Shown piece after piece: positions 1 to 8,940 of a DNA stretch of 64,000 nucleotides. Both the position numbers and the translations under genes were made by a program. Position 1 is the first letter of the stretch, and each line of letters opens with the position of its first letter. Below the pieces are notes generated by a model. That model saw only the letters and a list, made by a program, of their open reading frames with translations. It ran no database searches and had not been told where the DNA came from. Source of the DNA: Rhodococcus marinonascens NBRC 14363 (lineage in GTDB: Bacteria; Actinomycetota; Actinomycetes; Mycobacteriales; Mycobacteriaceae); the NCBI RefSeq assembly GCF_001894885.1, contig NZ_BCXB01000014.1:79884-143883 (forward strand), read 5' to 3'.

Positions 1-975
1 CTGCGTGACGGTTCCCGCCAGGCCGAGGGGGGAACCGACGGCGACGACCTGCTGCCCCACCTGGATGTTTGCGGACGTTCCCAACTCGATCGGAGTGAGA
101 TCGGTCTTCCCGTCGACCTTGATGACCGCGAGATCTGAGACCGGGTCGGCGCCGACCAGTTTGGCGCCGGAGGTGCTGCCGTCCGGGAACGCGACCGTCA
201 GGTCGCCGCCCTGAGTTGCTGCACCCGCGACGTGGTTGTTGGTGAGGATGAGGCCATCCGAGGACAGCACGATGCCGGAACCTTCACCACCGGATCCGCC
301 TGCTGTCGCCACCTCGATCTGGACGACACTCGGAACCACTTTGTTCGCCACTGCCTGCACCGAGCCTGCCGGAGCGTTCGCGGCGGGAGTCGCACTGTTG
401 TCCCTGGGGGCGTCGAGAGAGTTGATCACCGAGGCACCGTTGCCTGCCCTGTCGGTGGCGATGGAGCCCACGACGCCGCCGACGCCGCCGCCCACCAGAG
501 CGAGCGCCAGAGCGCCCAACATGATGGCGATGCGGACGGGCCGCTTGGTCGCGGTCGATCCAACAGCAGGTTGCCCAGGTTCCTGATAGCCAGATTCCTG
601 ATAGCCGGGGTAGCCGGCGTACGGGCCCTGAATAGCCTCCTGCCGTGGCTGCGCATGCTGAGGCCGGAAGTCCTGCGGACTGCCGGGCTGGGCGTTTGCG
701 AACTGCTCTGTGGGCTGTTGCGGCCCGCCGTACGGGTTGCCCTGAAGGTAACCGGGAGATCCGTGGACCGGCTGACCGGTCGGGAGGCCCGTCGGGTTGT
801 GCGGAGCGGCCGGGAACTGTTCGGTCGGCTGGTGACCCGGAACGTGCTGAGGGTGGACCGGTTGGCCAGAGCGTGCGTCATGCCCGCCACCGGTGCTGTT
901 GTGACTGCCACTGTTCTGATTGCCACTGTCGTGGTTCTGATTGCCACTGTCGTGACTGTGCCGATCGTCGGTCAT
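1..975 (-). CDS. pepD: HtrA-family serine protease PepD, N-terminal part (3' end beyond window)
   Basis: Membrane-anchored trypsin-like protease of the HtrA/DegP family, acting outside the membrane in envelope protein quality control. The 325 codons visible show a Pro/Gln/Gly-rich cytoplasmic tail of about 125 residues, one membrane segment (starting VRIAIMLGALALALVGGG), a linker, then the protease fold with the catalytic His in LTNNHVAG and Asp in SDLAVIKVDG. The window ends at GSPLGLAGT, so the serine (GNSGG motif) and PDZ domain lie outside. The start at 975 is set by GGAGGT seven bases upstream; an in-frame ATG at 990 overlaps that ribosome site and is less likely. It follows mprB by 174 bases, as pepD follows mprAB in mycobacteria, and that gap holds a probable MprA box. 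Family assignment is firm; the name rests on context. Confidence 0.9.
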   Translation of the reverse strand, partial: MTDDRHSHDSGNQNHDSGNQNSGSHNSTGGGHDARSGQPVHPQHVPGHQPTEQFPAAPHNPTGLPTGQPVHGSPGYLQGNPYGGPQQPTEQFANAQPGSPQDFRPQHAQPRQEAIQGPYAGYPGYQESGYQEPGQPAVGSTATKRPVRIAIMLGALALALVGGGVGGVVGSIATDRAGNGASVINSLDAPRDNSATPAANAPAGSVQAVANKVVPSVVQIEVATAGGSGGEGSGIVLSSDGLILTNNHVAGAATQGGDLTVAFPDGSTSGAKLVGADPVSDLAVIKVDGKTDLTPIELGTSANIQVGQQVVAVGSPLGLAGTVTQ

Positions 976-1054
976 CGCATTCACCTCCATTTGCTTGCGA
1001 CTGGCCCCCCGGGGGCAGTCGCACCGTCTCTGCATATGAGGATGCACGATGGGA

Positions 1055-1071
1055 CTGAGAGCCACCTGAGA
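1055..1071 (-). promoter_or_regulatory. Probable MprA box upstream of pepD
   Basis: On the minus strand the hexamer TCTCAG occurs twice, with starts exactly 11 bases apart (plus-strand CTGAGA at 1055-1060 and 1066-1071). This fits the published form of mycobacterial MprA boxes, two loose 8-bp direct repeats separated by 3 bp. It sits about 80-95 bases before the pepD start. A similar pair precedes mprA. Confidence 0.6.
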
Positions 1072-1149
1072 CGGGCCTATTCGTTTGCCCAGACCCCGAA
1101 ATCAGAGGCTCTAGAACCCCTGTCCCCTGTTCCGAGCTTCTTACTCAGG

Positions 1150-2631
1150 CTATTCCACATCGCATTCACCCGGAAGTACGATACTGATCAGAGCACCACC
1201 CCGCTCGGAGACGTCCACGGTGATCGTGCCGCCGTGCTTGATCACGACCTGCCGGACGATCGCCAGTCCCAGACCCGAACCGGGCATCGAGCGCGAAGCG
1301 GTGGAACGGTAGAAGCGGTCGAAAATCAACTCCCGGTCCTCCTCTGGAATGCCCGGACCAGCGTCGTCGACCGTCAACGCCAGAAGTCCTTCGCCTACCG
1401 GTTTCATCGTCACCCACACCTCCGAACCGGCGGGGCTCCATTTCGCTGCGTTGTCGAACACGTTGAGCACCGCTCGCGACAACCCTGCATGGTCGCCATA
1501 GACGAACCAGGGAACGGTGACGGCGGTGAAGTCGATCTCGTTGCGCCGGCGGCGCGCCCGCTCGAGGCACCGGTCCACGACCTCGCTGAGATCGACTCTC
1601 TCGAACACCGTTTCCGGTGCTTCGTCTCGAGCAAGATCCACAAGGTTGCCTACCAACTGGGAGAGTTCCTCGATCTGGGCTATCACGTCAGTATGCAGTT
1701 CCGCCATGTCTTCGTCTGGAATATGGCGCGCCCCAGGACGACTCGACGCAATCAGCAACTCCATGTTGGTACGCAGCGACGTGAGCGGTGTCCGCAGTTC
1801 ATGACCCGCGTCGGCGACCAGCCTGCTCTGCCGTTCCCGCGATTCCGCCAACGCTCGCAGCATGGTGTTGAAACTCTCGGTGAGCCGCGCGAGTTCGTCG
1901 TTGCCCGTCACCGGTATAGGTGTCAGGTCGTCGGTTCGGGCCACTCGTTCCGTGGCGGCTGTGAGCCAGCCGACCGGACGCAGGCCGGTGCGGCCCACGG
2001 TCGTTCCAGCGACAGCCGCAAGGACGACGCCGCACCCGCCGACGACCAACAGCACCCAGGCCAACTGCTCGAGCACAGCATCTGTGGGTGCCAATCGCTG
2101 CGCAATGACAAGGGTGCTGCCGTCCAGGGTGCGCTCGGCCAGTACTCGTTGCTTTTTGACCGTCCGCATCGACATATGCTGCTCGCCGCGAGCCACCGTC
2201 AGTTCGGCTTCGCCGATCGGGACACTGGTCCCCGGCGGAGTGTATGTGTCGAGGTCCGGGAAGATCAGCGCCACACTGATGTCGGTCGTGTAGAGCGTCG
2301 CGCCGGCAATGTAGCGGGGATCGAATGTCACGAGGTTGCTGTCGATCAGCGCCGCCGCGCGGGTACGGAGTTGGTTGTCGACATCGGCGTACAACGCCCG
2401 CGAGACCATGGCGTACGCGGCAATCGCCATCACGGCCACCGCGATAGCCACCACGGACGCGGCGAGAAGCGTGACCCGCCACCGCAACGACACCGACCGC
2501 GTCAGCGGCATCGGCGGTCGCGTCTCCGGTGTCAGTGGAATCGGCCCCGTGGCGTGGCGGGACGGTTGATGCGAGTCGGGCTTCTCCGACCTCGACTTGT
2601 CGACGGTCCGATGGAATGGAACCTCCATCAC
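1150..2631 (-). CDS. mprB: Sensor histidine kinase MprB
   Basis: Membrane sensor kinase of the MprAB envelope-stress system, which phosphorylates MprA. The 493 residues show a cytoplasmic head of about 50 residues, TM1 (about 53-76), an extracytoplasmic sensor loop (77-188), TM2 (189-213), HAMP (to about 265), a HisKA domain with the phospho-acceptor His277 in [13 protein letters not shown], and a HATPase_c domain with DDAGPGIP and [13 protein letters not shown] as G boxes. The GTG start at 2631 overlaps the mprA stop (GTGA); an ATG three bases later is the alternative. Translational coupling to mprA is expected. Length and order match mycobacterial mprB, giving good confidence in the name. 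Confidence 0.93.
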   Translation of the reverse strand: MMEVPFHRTVDKSRSEKPDSHQPSRHATGPIPLTPETRPPMPLTRSVSLRWRVTLLAASVVAIAVAVMAIAAYAMVSRALYADVDNQLRTRAAALIDSNLVTFDPRYIAGATLYTTDISVALIFPDLDTYTPPGTSVPIGEAELTVARGEQHMSMRTVKKQRVLAERTLDGSTLVIAQRLAPTDAVLEQLAWVLLVVGGCGVVLAAVAGTTVGRTGLRPVGWLTAATERVARTDDLTPIPVTGNDELARLTESFNTMLRALAESRERQSRLVADAGHELRTPLTSLRTNMELLIASSRPGARHIPDEDMAELHTDVIAQIEELSQLVGNLVDLARDEAPETVFERVDLSEVVDRCLERARRRRNEIDFTAVTVPWFVYGDHAGLSRAVLNVFDNAAKWSPAGSEVWVTMKPVGEGLLALTVDDAGPGIPEEDRELIFDRFYRSTASRSMPGSGLGLAIVRQVVIKHGGTITVDVSERGGALISIVLPGECDVE

Positions 2632-3314
2632 GGAGGAGTCTCCCGCAGCACATAGCCCACTCCTCGAACGGTGTGCAACAGGCGTAACTCGCCATCTGCC
2701 TCAGTCTTGCGACGGAGGTATCCGATGTAGACCTCCAGCGCGTTGCCGGACGTCGGGAAGTCGTAACCCCACACCTCTTCGAGGATGCGGCCGCGGGTAA
2801 GCACCCGGCGCGGGTTAGCCATCAGCATCTCGAGTAGCGAGAACTCGGTGCGGGTGAGACTGATCGACCGGTCACCGCGCGTCACCTCGCGAGTGACCGG
2901 ATCGAGGGCGAGGTCCTCGAACGTCATCTTCTCCGTGCCGATACCCGGCTCGGGTATGGCTCGACGCAACAATGCGCGAAGTCGGGCGAGCAACTCCTCC
3001 AGGGCGAACGGCTTCGGAAGATAGTCGTCGGCTCCGGCGTCCAGGCCCGACACCCGCTCCGACACGGAGTCGCGTGCCGTGAGGACGAGAATCGGCAGAT
3101 CGTCGCCGATGCTCCGCAGACGCCGGCAGACCTCGAGACCGTCCAGTCGCGGCATCATCACGTCGAGCACCAGCGCGTCGGGACGCGTGGCGGCCAATTT
3201 CTCCAGAGCATCGATGCCGTCGACGGCCAACTCCACGGAGTATCCGTTGAAGCTGAGTGACCGCCGCAAAGACTCCCTCACAGCGCGATCGTCGTCGACC
3301 ACCAGTATGCGCAT
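2628..3314 (-). CDS. mprA: Response regulator MprA (OmpR/PhoB family)
   Basis: DNA-binding response regulator of 228 residues, the usual length for MprA. The receiver domain (1-115) has the acidic pocket VVDDD, the phospho-acceptor Asp51 in [12 protein letters not shown] and the switch Lys in YLPKPF; the winged helix (about 130-225) ends in [12 protein letters not shown]. The start at 3314 gives the canonical N-terminus MRILVVDDD. The gene is first in an mprA-mprB-pepD operon and has a direct-repeat MprA box 24-40 bases upstream, which suggests autoregulation as in Mycobacterium. In that genus MprA controls sigE, sigB and pepD under envelope stress; here this is inferred by homology. Confidence 0.94.
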   Translation of the reverse strand: MRILVVDDDRAVRESLRRSLSFNGYSVELAVDGIDALEKLAATRPDALVLDVMMPRLDGLEVCRRLRSIGDDLPILVLTARDSVSERVSGLDAGADDYLPKPFALEELLARLRALLRRAIPEPGIGTEKMTFEDLALDPVTREVTRGDRSISLTRTEFSLLEMLMANPRRVLTRGRILEEVWGYDFPTSGNALEVYIGYLRRKTEADGELRLLHTVRGVGYVLRETPP

Positions 3315-3337
3315 ACTCGATAGTTTGGCCTGATCGA

Positions 3338-3354
3338 CTGAGATATGTCTAAGA
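3338..3354 (-). promoter_or_regulatory. Probable MprA box upstream of mprA
   Basis: Plus-strand CTGAGA (3338-3343) and CTAAGA (3349-3354) are spaced 11 bases start to start, reading TCTTAG then TCTCAG in the mprA direction. The spacing is identical to that of the repeat pair upstream of pepD. Its position just before mprA fits positive autoregulation. Confidence 0.55.
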
Positions 3355-3572
3355 AGGGTGGATTCTGGCGCGGCGAGGGGGTCGGCCCGCGGGCTGCCCC
3401 GCAGCGTCTGCCCCGCCACTCGAGTCCGGTACGATTGCGCAATCAAGACGCTGCGGATGGACGTCCGCGTGGCCACCGGAGGAACTTCGGGCTCTCTTGC
3501 GTGTGTGTTCGCGAGATTGCGCACCACGGGGAGCTGCCAGGCGTCCACAAGTCGAGCTTGTAAAGGAAGAAG

Positions 3573-3827
3573 ATGGCAGTCAAGAGAGCACCGTCGAAGA
3601 AGCCGCGTCCTGTAGAAGGCCGCAAGCCTAAGAAGAACCCGTTGTTCGCGGCCAAGATCGAGCACGTCGATTACAAGGACATCAACCTCCTCCGCACGTT
3701 CATCTCGGATCGCGGCAAGATCCGCAGCCGCCGCGTGACGGGTCTGACCCCGCAGCAGCAGCGTCAGGTCGCAGTCGCGGTCAAGAACGCTCGGGAGATG
3801 GCTCTGCTGCCTTTCACGAGCCGGTAA
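3573..3827 (+). CDS. rpsR: 30S ribosomal protein S18, zinc-ligand-free paralogue
   Basis: Small-subunit protein S18, 84 residues, complete, with the family core [17 protein letters not shown] and RRVTGL. The Cys-rich zinc ribbon of the C+ form of S18 is absent: where CxxC would stand the protein reads [15 protein letters not shown], and it has no cysteine at all. It is therefore the C- type that actinobacteria often use under zinc limitation. Unlike the usual arrangement it is not next to rpmB, rpmG or rpsN paralogues, and I find no clear Zur-box palindrome upstream, so zinc control is not shown. The start at 3573 has AAGGAAG upstream. A strong terminator follows, giving a monocistronic unit; TACGAT at 3430-3435 is a possible -10 hexamer. 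Confidence 0.92.
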
Positions 3828-3843
3828 CTCCCGTAGGCACCGA

Positions 3844-3880
3844 AAAGGCCGCGTAATCCTCGGATCACGCGGCCTTTGTC
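3844..3880 (+). terminator. Rho-independent terminator of rpsR
   Basis: Perfect 11-bp stem (AAAGGCCGCGT at 3844-3854 with its complement at 3867-3877), 12-base loop, T-containing tail. It begins 17 bases after the S18 stop. Confidence 0.85.
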
Positions 3881-3951
3881 GTGCCGATCCGTCGTGTCCG
3901 AGAATTGCGCGTGTCCCCAAACTTCATCACAGGACGGCGCTACCGTGGCTT

Positions 3952-4416
3952 ATGCGCGCAATTGTCCTGGTGGTGCTGGCCTGCCTCGCCATCGCCGGGT
4001 GCGGGTCCGGTTCGAACACTGACGAACCGACGACGCCCCCGGAGGTCACGTCCGCCGTCGATCCGAGCGAGAGCATTCCGCGATCGAGGATGCCCCGCCC
4101 CTCAGAGGTGCCGGGCCAGGAGTTCGGCACCGTGTTTGCGCCGCGTCCCGACATCGTGCGAGCGAATCCGACACCGTTCGAGTCGTGGTCACGCACGGAC
4201 AGCGATAACATTGCGATCCACTTCGTTACCGGAACCCCGGAGTGCTACGGCGCCTATGCGACCGCAACCGAGACCGACACCAGCGTCACAATCTCACTGC
4301 GCACTGGCGCTCTCCCGGAGTCGGCCGACAAGATGTGCATCCTCGTCGCGGTCTTCGCCACCATGGAAATCGAGTTGCAGACACCCCTCGGCAATCGGCA
4401 GGTGATCGACGGATGA
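3952..4416 (+). CDS. Small secreted lipoprotein, unknown function
   Basis: 154-residue protein with a short lipoprotein signal peptide: RAIVLVVLACLAIAG then Cys17, lipobox IAGC. The mature part begins with a Ser/Thr/Pro/Glu-rich linker followed by a compact domain of about 90 residues with two cysteines (in TPECYG and DKMCIL) that could form a disulfide. I do not recognise the domain. TACCGT at 3941-3946 lies five bases before the ATG, so the message may be leaderless. It is convergent with the PucR-type gene, ten bases away. Anchoring to the outer face of the membrane is inferred from the lipobox; no role can be assigned. Confidence 0.8.
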   Translation: MRAIVLVVLACLAIAGCGSGSNTDEPTTPPEVTSAVDPSESIPRSRMPRPSEVPGQEFGTVFAPRPDIVRANPTPFESWSRTDSDNIAIHFVTGTPECYGAYATATETDTSVTISLRTGALPESADKMCILVAVFATMEIELQTPLGNRQVIDG

Positions 4417-4426
4417 CTGGACATCG

Positions 4427-5953
4427 TCATGATTGCCAAGCGATGATCGCGAGCAGCAACTCCGCCCGCACCCGCGCCACCTCGAGCCTGCAGTCGATCA
4501 ACGATTCGATCCTCGCCATCCGACTACGCAGTGTGTGCCGGTGCACACTCATCGCCGCCGCCGCCGACTCCCAGTGCCCGTTGGCCTCGAGAAACGCCCG
4601 CAGCGACCGCAGCAATTCGGTTCCGTTGACGCGGTCGTAATCAGCGATCGGCGCAATCATCGTGTCCGCCAAAGAATCCAGAACCTCTCGAGTGGCACTG
4701 AACGCCAGCAGTGCACTGCCTGTGAGTGCCGAGAACTCCAACGGTTCCACCCCCAACTCGGTGGCCGACGCCGCGAGTCGCGACTGTTCGATGGCGGCCA
4801 CTAGACCGGCCACCTCGCGCCTTCCGCTCAATCCGACGCGAACCGCCTTCCGTTCGGGCCTCAGCAACGTGCGCAGCATCTCCCGCGCAAAATTGATGTC
4901 ATCGGTCCCCCGCAGCACAATGGTGAGCCGGATGCCCTGCCTGCACGAGAAGAGTTGCCGCCCAGCCGTGTTCATCGAGGCTGAGACGGCCGACTCCACC
5001 CGCTCCGCGAGCGCCGCGGTCTCGGCGACTACCGTGAGACCACGTACCATCCCGTCAGCATCAGCCGCGTGCCGAATCTGCGCCCATGCCGGCGCGAGGT
5101 CGCGGTCCTCGGTGAGCAGCAGCCCGAGCGCGTGCGAGTTGAGCCGATTCTGTGCCGTCCTGAGCCGCTCCGGTTTCTCGAAATCCAACGCGAGCAACGA
5201 ACTCGCGTGGCCGAGCAAGATCTGGTCGACGTGACTGAGCGCCCCTTGGCCGATTACGGCTAGGTAGCCGCGGGGTGTTGCCCCGACGCCGATCTGCTGA
5301 ACCGTGATGGAAGCCCCCGAGCGTGCCAGCGCGACCCGGCTCGACGCCCCGCCAGTGCCGCCCCTCATCACCTTCTTCAGCTCTCCGAGCACGTCGTCTT
5401 CCAGTTGCGTCGGGTGAGACTCGAGTACCTGGCCGGAGAGGTCGAGGAGCAGCACGGTTGCCGACGTCGCGAGAGCCAGCTCGCGCACCGTGGCTGCGGT
5501 CCCGCCCTGGATGACGGCGCGCGTCATCCGCGGTTGCGCCCGCGACGCCCGCAGGACCGACTCGTACTCTTGTTCCGCGAGTCGGTTCATCACCCGTTTC
5601 ACCACGGCCGCGAACGGTGTCGGCAGTGGCACTTCGAGCAGGGGCAACCCGATCTCGTCGGCGACGACCACAAGGTCGTCAGGAAGCTCAGGGTGCGAGA
5701 GACCGGTGCCAAACCCCAGGGCAGCCACGCCGGCCTCACTCAGCCCTCGCATATAGTGCGCGCGGTCGGCGGCCGTCGACGGAAGCCGGATTCCGGTCGT
5801 GAGCAGCAGCTCCCCACCCGAAAGCCACCGGGCGGGGTCGACCAGTTCGGTGGTGTGGGCGAATGTGATCTCGTTGCCGAGACCCGCAGCGCCACCCTTC
5901 AACTCGAGAGCCAAGTCCTGCTGCGCCAGAATCCAGCGAACGGGAACGGTCAT
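4427..5953 (-). CDS. PucR-family transcriptional regulator, probable GABA-pathway activator
   Basis: 508-residue regulator with the PucR layout: N-terminal purine-catabolism-type sensor domain (about 10-130, TTELVDPARWLSGGELLLTTG), a central domain resembling degenerate GGDEF, and a C-terminal PucR helix-turn-helix (NGHWESAAAAMSVHRHTLRSR). Start 5953 (MTVPVRW) is preceded by AGGAG at five-base spacing; a longer reading to 6040 lacks this support. It is divergent from gabT-gabD, and PucR-type activators of GABA catabolism are known in corynebacteria, so control of gabTD is the best guess. About 1.6 kb of partly decayed sequence now separates it from gabT, unusual for a regulator and its target. 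Confidence 0.85.
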   Translation of the reverse strand: MTVPVRWILAQQDLALELKGGAAGLGNEITFAHTTELVDPARWLSGGELLLTTGIRLPSTAADRAHYMRGLSEAGVAALGFGTGLSHPELPDDLVVVADEIGLPLLEVPLPTPFAAVVKRVMNRLAEQEYESVLRASRAQPRMTRAVIQGGTAATVRELALATSATVLLLDLSGQVLESHPTQLEDDVLGELKKVMRGGTGGASSRVALARSGASITVQQIGVGATPRGYLAVIGQGALSHVDQILLGHASSLLALDFEKPERLRTAQNRLNSHALGLLLTEDRDLAPAWAQIRHAADADGMVRGLTVVAETAALAERVESAVSASMNTAGRQLFSCRQGIRLTIVLRGTDDINFAREMLRTLLRPERKAVRVGLSGRREVAGLVAAIEQSRLAASATELGVEPLEFSALTGSALLAFSATREVLDSLADTMIAPIADYDRVNGTELLRSLRAFLEANGHWESAAAAMSVHRHTLRSRMARIESLIDCRLEVARVRAELLLAIIAWQS

Positions 5954-6148
5954 GTCAGCTCCTGCGCGATCGACTCCTGCGCAGCTACCGTCGGAAGTCG
6001 TTTCACGGGGATCGGTCGCGGTAGGGACAACGCAGGACAAGTTGTCTAGCTGGACCCCGACGACTACTCCATCATGTCAGACGTCACTCCCGAATAGATG
6101 GCGCTGGTCAGGTTTCAGCCTCGCACCACCTCGAAAAGGGCAGGCCCC

Positions 6149-6446
6149 TCACCGACGCCCCGAAGGGATCGGATCCGGCATCTGCTGGATGAACGGATCC
6201 GGCGTGAACGGACCGCACACCGCCTCGGCGTCGGCGCGCTTCTCCTCGGTGATCGCCGGACTGGGCCGGCTCGAGACGAACAACCACCGCGGGGACTCCG
6301 GTGTGGATCCGTCCGCCGCAGGCTCGGTGGTCCACCGCACCCATCTGCTCGTCGATGCCGACGCCCGCCGTCTCCCACTCGGCGGCCTGCACGCGCAGTG
6401 GCTCCGGGCTCCACCGCCGCGCCTGCGTCTTGGTCGCCGACGCCAT
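6149..6446 (-). pseudogene. Frameshifted small gene, second of a decayed pair
   Basis: From ATG 6446 the reading begins MASATKTQARRWSPEPLRVQ with good codon bias through GVGIDEQM, then bias moves to another frame (VRWTTEPAADGSTPE onward) and runs to a stop at 6149. The span is 298 bases, one more than 99 codons, as expected for a single extra base in the GGG run after ATG at about 6341-6343. The repaired protein would be about 98 residues with no recognised domain. GGGGAG five bases upstream gives the start. Its ATG overlaps the stop of the upstream decayed gene (TGATG), so the two formed an operon. A sequencing error is possible but the neighbour is broken too. Confidence 0.6.
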
Positions 6447-6745
6447 CAGAACCGCTCCCCAACTCTCGACAAGCCATCCGCCGTGCCCTGATCGGAAAGC
6501 TCGTATTCTGCGGCGTTCGCTACAGCGGACTCGGACACCTGCCGCAGCTTTCTGCCACCGCCCGCGTTGCCGCCGTAGCAGCACGCGCGCCGTCGCCGCA
6601 GGCTGCAGCGAACTAGGAACCGGTCAACCCCGTCGTCACACCCTCGACAGCGTCACCGCACTCGACTTCGGACAACGCGTCACCCCCCGCCGCGACCCGG
6701 CTCCACATACAACTCGCCGCCCCCCTCGAGCCCAAACACCTTCAC
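6446..6745 (-). pseudogene. Decayed gene resembling type VII secretion substrates (EspC/WXG100-like)
   Basis: Pieces of one small alanine-rich helical protein lie in successive frames. GTG 6745, after GGAGGGG, reads VKVFGLEGGGELYVEPG and stops at 6680-6682. In the next frame ALSEVECGDAVEGVTTGLTG meets an amber codon at 6613-6615 and continues FAAACGDGARAATAATRAV. A third frame reads RQVSESAVANAAEYELSDQ to TGA at 6446-6448. The start, length and final Tyr...Asp pattern recall actinobacterial ESX-associated small proteins next to YbaB genes, but the match is by eye only. At least two frameshifts and one stop make it a pseudogene. Confidence 0.5.
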
Positions 6746-6854
6746 AACCCCTCCACCGGCGAACCGTCCGTTTCCGCCGGTACCCTACCAAGACGAACCT
6801 ACATTGCCGTCCGTCCACTTACCGATGTCCGTACGTCTACAGCAAGGGGAACGA

Positions 6855-7319
6855 GTGTCGCATCCATCGCCGCCCGCACCATCGGGTATCGATCCGTTGA
6901 CCGGCGCACTGGATCGGCTCAATCAGGTGCTCACGACCGCACGCGGCAGCGCAGAAAGTGCGACCGGCAGCCTCGTCGTCGAGACCAGCGGAAATGGGAC
7001 CATCGAGATCGCGCACATCGACGACCAACTCGCCTCCGGCCACGATCGGGAACTGGCAGCGGCCCTCAACGGACTGATCCGCGCCAGCCGAGAGCAAGCT
7101 CTCTCCAGCACTCGAAACGCGTTGGACGACTTCAGATCCGACCCCCGGATCGCCGAAGCCGCTTCGGCTATCGAAGATGCCATCGCGAAACCGCCATCCA
7201 CCGATCCGACTCCCAGGCTGCGGCCTGCGAATACCGAATACCGAATACTACGACCACGAAGCCGCTCAGGACTTCCATACTGGCAACGCCACCGTCGCAC
7301 ACTTTTGCGGCCCGCATGA
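6855..7319 (+). CDS. YbaB/EbfC-like nucleoid-associated protein
   Basis: From GTG 6855 (AGGGGA just upstream), about 154 residues. Residues about 12-95 have the YbaB/EbfC pattern: a helix (DPLTGALDRLNQVLTTARG), strands around SLVVETSGNGTIEIAHID, then a long helix (ELAAALNGLIRASREQALSS). Actinobacterial variants of this family often accompany type VII secretion substrates, and the gene is divergent from a decayed pair of that look. The last 35 residues are Arg-rich and poorly biased; a short ataccga-type repeat near 7231-7250 may have shifted the original 3' frame. DNA binding is inferred from the family only. Confidence 0.65.
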   Translation: MSHPSPPAPSGIDPLTGALDRLNQVLTTARGSAESATGSLVVETSGNGTIEIAHIDDQLASGHDRELAAALNGLIRASREQALSSTRNALDDFRSDPRIAEAASAIEDAIAKPPSTDPTPRLRPANTEYRILRPRSRSGLPYWQRHRRTLLRPA

Positions 7320-7573
7320 CCCGGCCCGCGTAAGCCCTTGCCGCCACTGGCAGGTGAGCCGTCAACAGCTATCGACACGTACGTTGAGGGGCACTTTCCA
7401 CGATCAGGCTGGACAATTCGGTGTGGCAATGCGGAAGTTTTTGGCCATTTTGGCAGCTATCCCCGCCTCCGGAAGCAGCGCACACTCATCGGCATCACGC
7501 ACGTCATCGGCGCTGACGACCGACGTCGTCCCACCCGATCTCACCCCGCCACGACCCGGAGGACCGCACCACG

Positions 7574-8914
7574 ATGAACGCCATCCACTACCGGTTGCCA
7601 CAGAAGCGCGCCCTGCTCACCAACCTCCCCGGACCGAAGTCGGTGGCGCTGACCGCTCGCCGGAAGGCGACCGTGGCCGCGGGCGTCGGCTCCGTCGTCC
7701 CCGTGTACGCGGCGGATGCCGACGGCGGGGTGGTCGTCGACGTCGACGGCAACTCCCTGATCGACCTCGGCTCGGGGATCGCGGTCACCAGCGTCGGCGC
7801 CTCCGATCCGGCTGTCGCCGAGGCCGTTCGGGAGCAGGTCGGGCACTTCACCCACACCTGTTTCATGGTCACCCCCTACGAGAGCTACGTTCGGGTCGCC
7901 GAGGAACTCGCCGCCCTCACTCCGGGCGACCACGAGAAGCGCACCGTCCTGTTCAACTCGGGCGCGGAGGCGGTCGAGAACGCGATCAAGGTTGCCCGCC
8001 TCGCCACCGGCAGGGAGGCCGTCGTCGCGTTCGACCACGCTTACCACGGTCGCACCAGCCTGACGATGGCCCTGACGGCCAAGTCGATGCCCTACAAGGC
8101 TCACTTCGGACCGTTCGCGCCCGAGGTCTACCGGCTCCCGATGTCGTACCCGTACCGCGACCAGGACGGACTGACCGGAGTGCAGGCCGCCGAGCGCGCC
8201 GTCAACCAGATGGAGAAGCAGATCGGGGCGGATTCCCTCGCGGCGATCATCATCGAGCCGATCCAAGGCGAGGGCGGATTCATCGTCCCCGCCGAGGGGT
8301 TCCTCCCCACGTTGGTGGCCTGGGCTCGCGCCAACGGTGTCGTATTCATCGCAGACGAAGTGCAGACGGGCTTCTCCCGCACCGGCGCCTGGTTCGCCTG
8401 TGAACACGAGGGCGTCGTCCCGGACATCATCACCATGGCCAAGGGTATGGCCGGCGGCATGCCACTCTCCGCGATCACCGGCCGCGCCGAACTTCTCGAT
8501 AAGGTGCACCCCGGTGGACTCGGTGGCACCTACGGCGGCAACCCCGTTGCCTGCGCCGCCGCTCTCGCCGCGATCGACAGCATGCGCACCTTCGATCTCC
8601 CCGGACGTGCAAGGCACATCGGCGAGATCGCTCTGCCCCGTCTCGATGCCCTGGCCGCCGACGTCGGAATTATCGGCGACGTCCGCGGTCGCGGTGCGAT
8701 GCTCGCAATGGAGTTCGTCAAACCCGGCACGGACGAACCGGATGCGGAACTGACGAAGACCATCGCCGCACGCGCCCTCGAACAAGGTGTCGTCCTACTG
8801 ACCTGCGGAACCTACGGCAATGTAATCCGGCTACTTCCTCCGTTGGTGATCGGCGACGACCTGCTCAATGACGCGCTGACCGTCATCGAGAAGATCGTCC
8901 GCTCTCTCGCCTGA
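7574..8914 (+). CDS. gabT: 4-aminobutyrate aminotransferase
   Basis: Class III PLP aminotransferase of 446 residues converting GABA and 2-oxoglutarate to succinic semialdehyde and glutamate. Visible motifs: SGAEAVENAIK (phosphate-binding turn), the pyridine-nitrogen Asp261 in FIADEVQTGFSRTG, and the Schiff-base Lys290 in MAKGMAGGMPLSA. Length and motifs are typical of actinobacterial GabT. The start has GGAGG about ten bases upstream. It lies 26 bases before gabD on the same strand, forming a two-gene GABA degradation operon. The divergent PucR-type gene is the probable regulator. The 254 bases before the start hold the promoter; direct copies of TTTTGGC near 7440-7455 are the only structure seen there. 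Confidence 0.95.
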   Translation: MNAIHYRLPQKRALLTNLPGPKSVALTARRKATVAAGVGSVVPVYAADADGGVVVDVDGNSLIDLGSGIAVTSVGASDPAVAEAVREQVGHFTHTCFMVTPYESYVRVAEELAALTPGDHEKRTVLFNSGAEAVENAIKVARLATGREAVVAFDHAYHGRTSLTMALTAKSMPYKAHFGPFAPEVYRLPMSYPYRDQDGLTGVQAAERAVNQMEKQIGADSLAAIIIEPIQGEGGFIVPAEGFLPTLVAWARANGVVFIADEVQTGFSRTGAWFACEHEGVVPDIITMAKGMAGGMPLSAITGRAELLDKVHPGGLGGTYGGNPVACAAALAAIDSMRTFDLPGRARHIGEIALPRLDALAADVGIIGDVRGRGAMLAMEFVKPGTDEPDAELTKTIAARALEQGVVLLTCGTYGNVIRLLPPLVIGDDLLNDALTVIEKIVRSLA

Positions 8915-8940
8915 CCACCAGTCTCCCGACAAGGACTCCC

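Noticed and set aside
1085..1140. SigE-like promoter (GGAAC...GTT) before pepD
   Set aside because: The spacing between the two elements is about 11 bases, too short for the SigE consensus.
232..2655. Long plus-strand open frame (over 800 codons) across the left end
   Set aside because: It is the antisense of pepD and mprB, rich in Arg/His/Gly with no domain; a usual high-GC shadow.
3428..3572. Zur-box search upstream of S18
   Set aside because: No palindrome of the TGAAAA-type centre was found; zinc control is not claimed.
7319..7573. PucR/GabR binding site before gabT
   Set aside because: Only short direct TTTTGGC copies are seen; I know no consensus firm enough to call a site.
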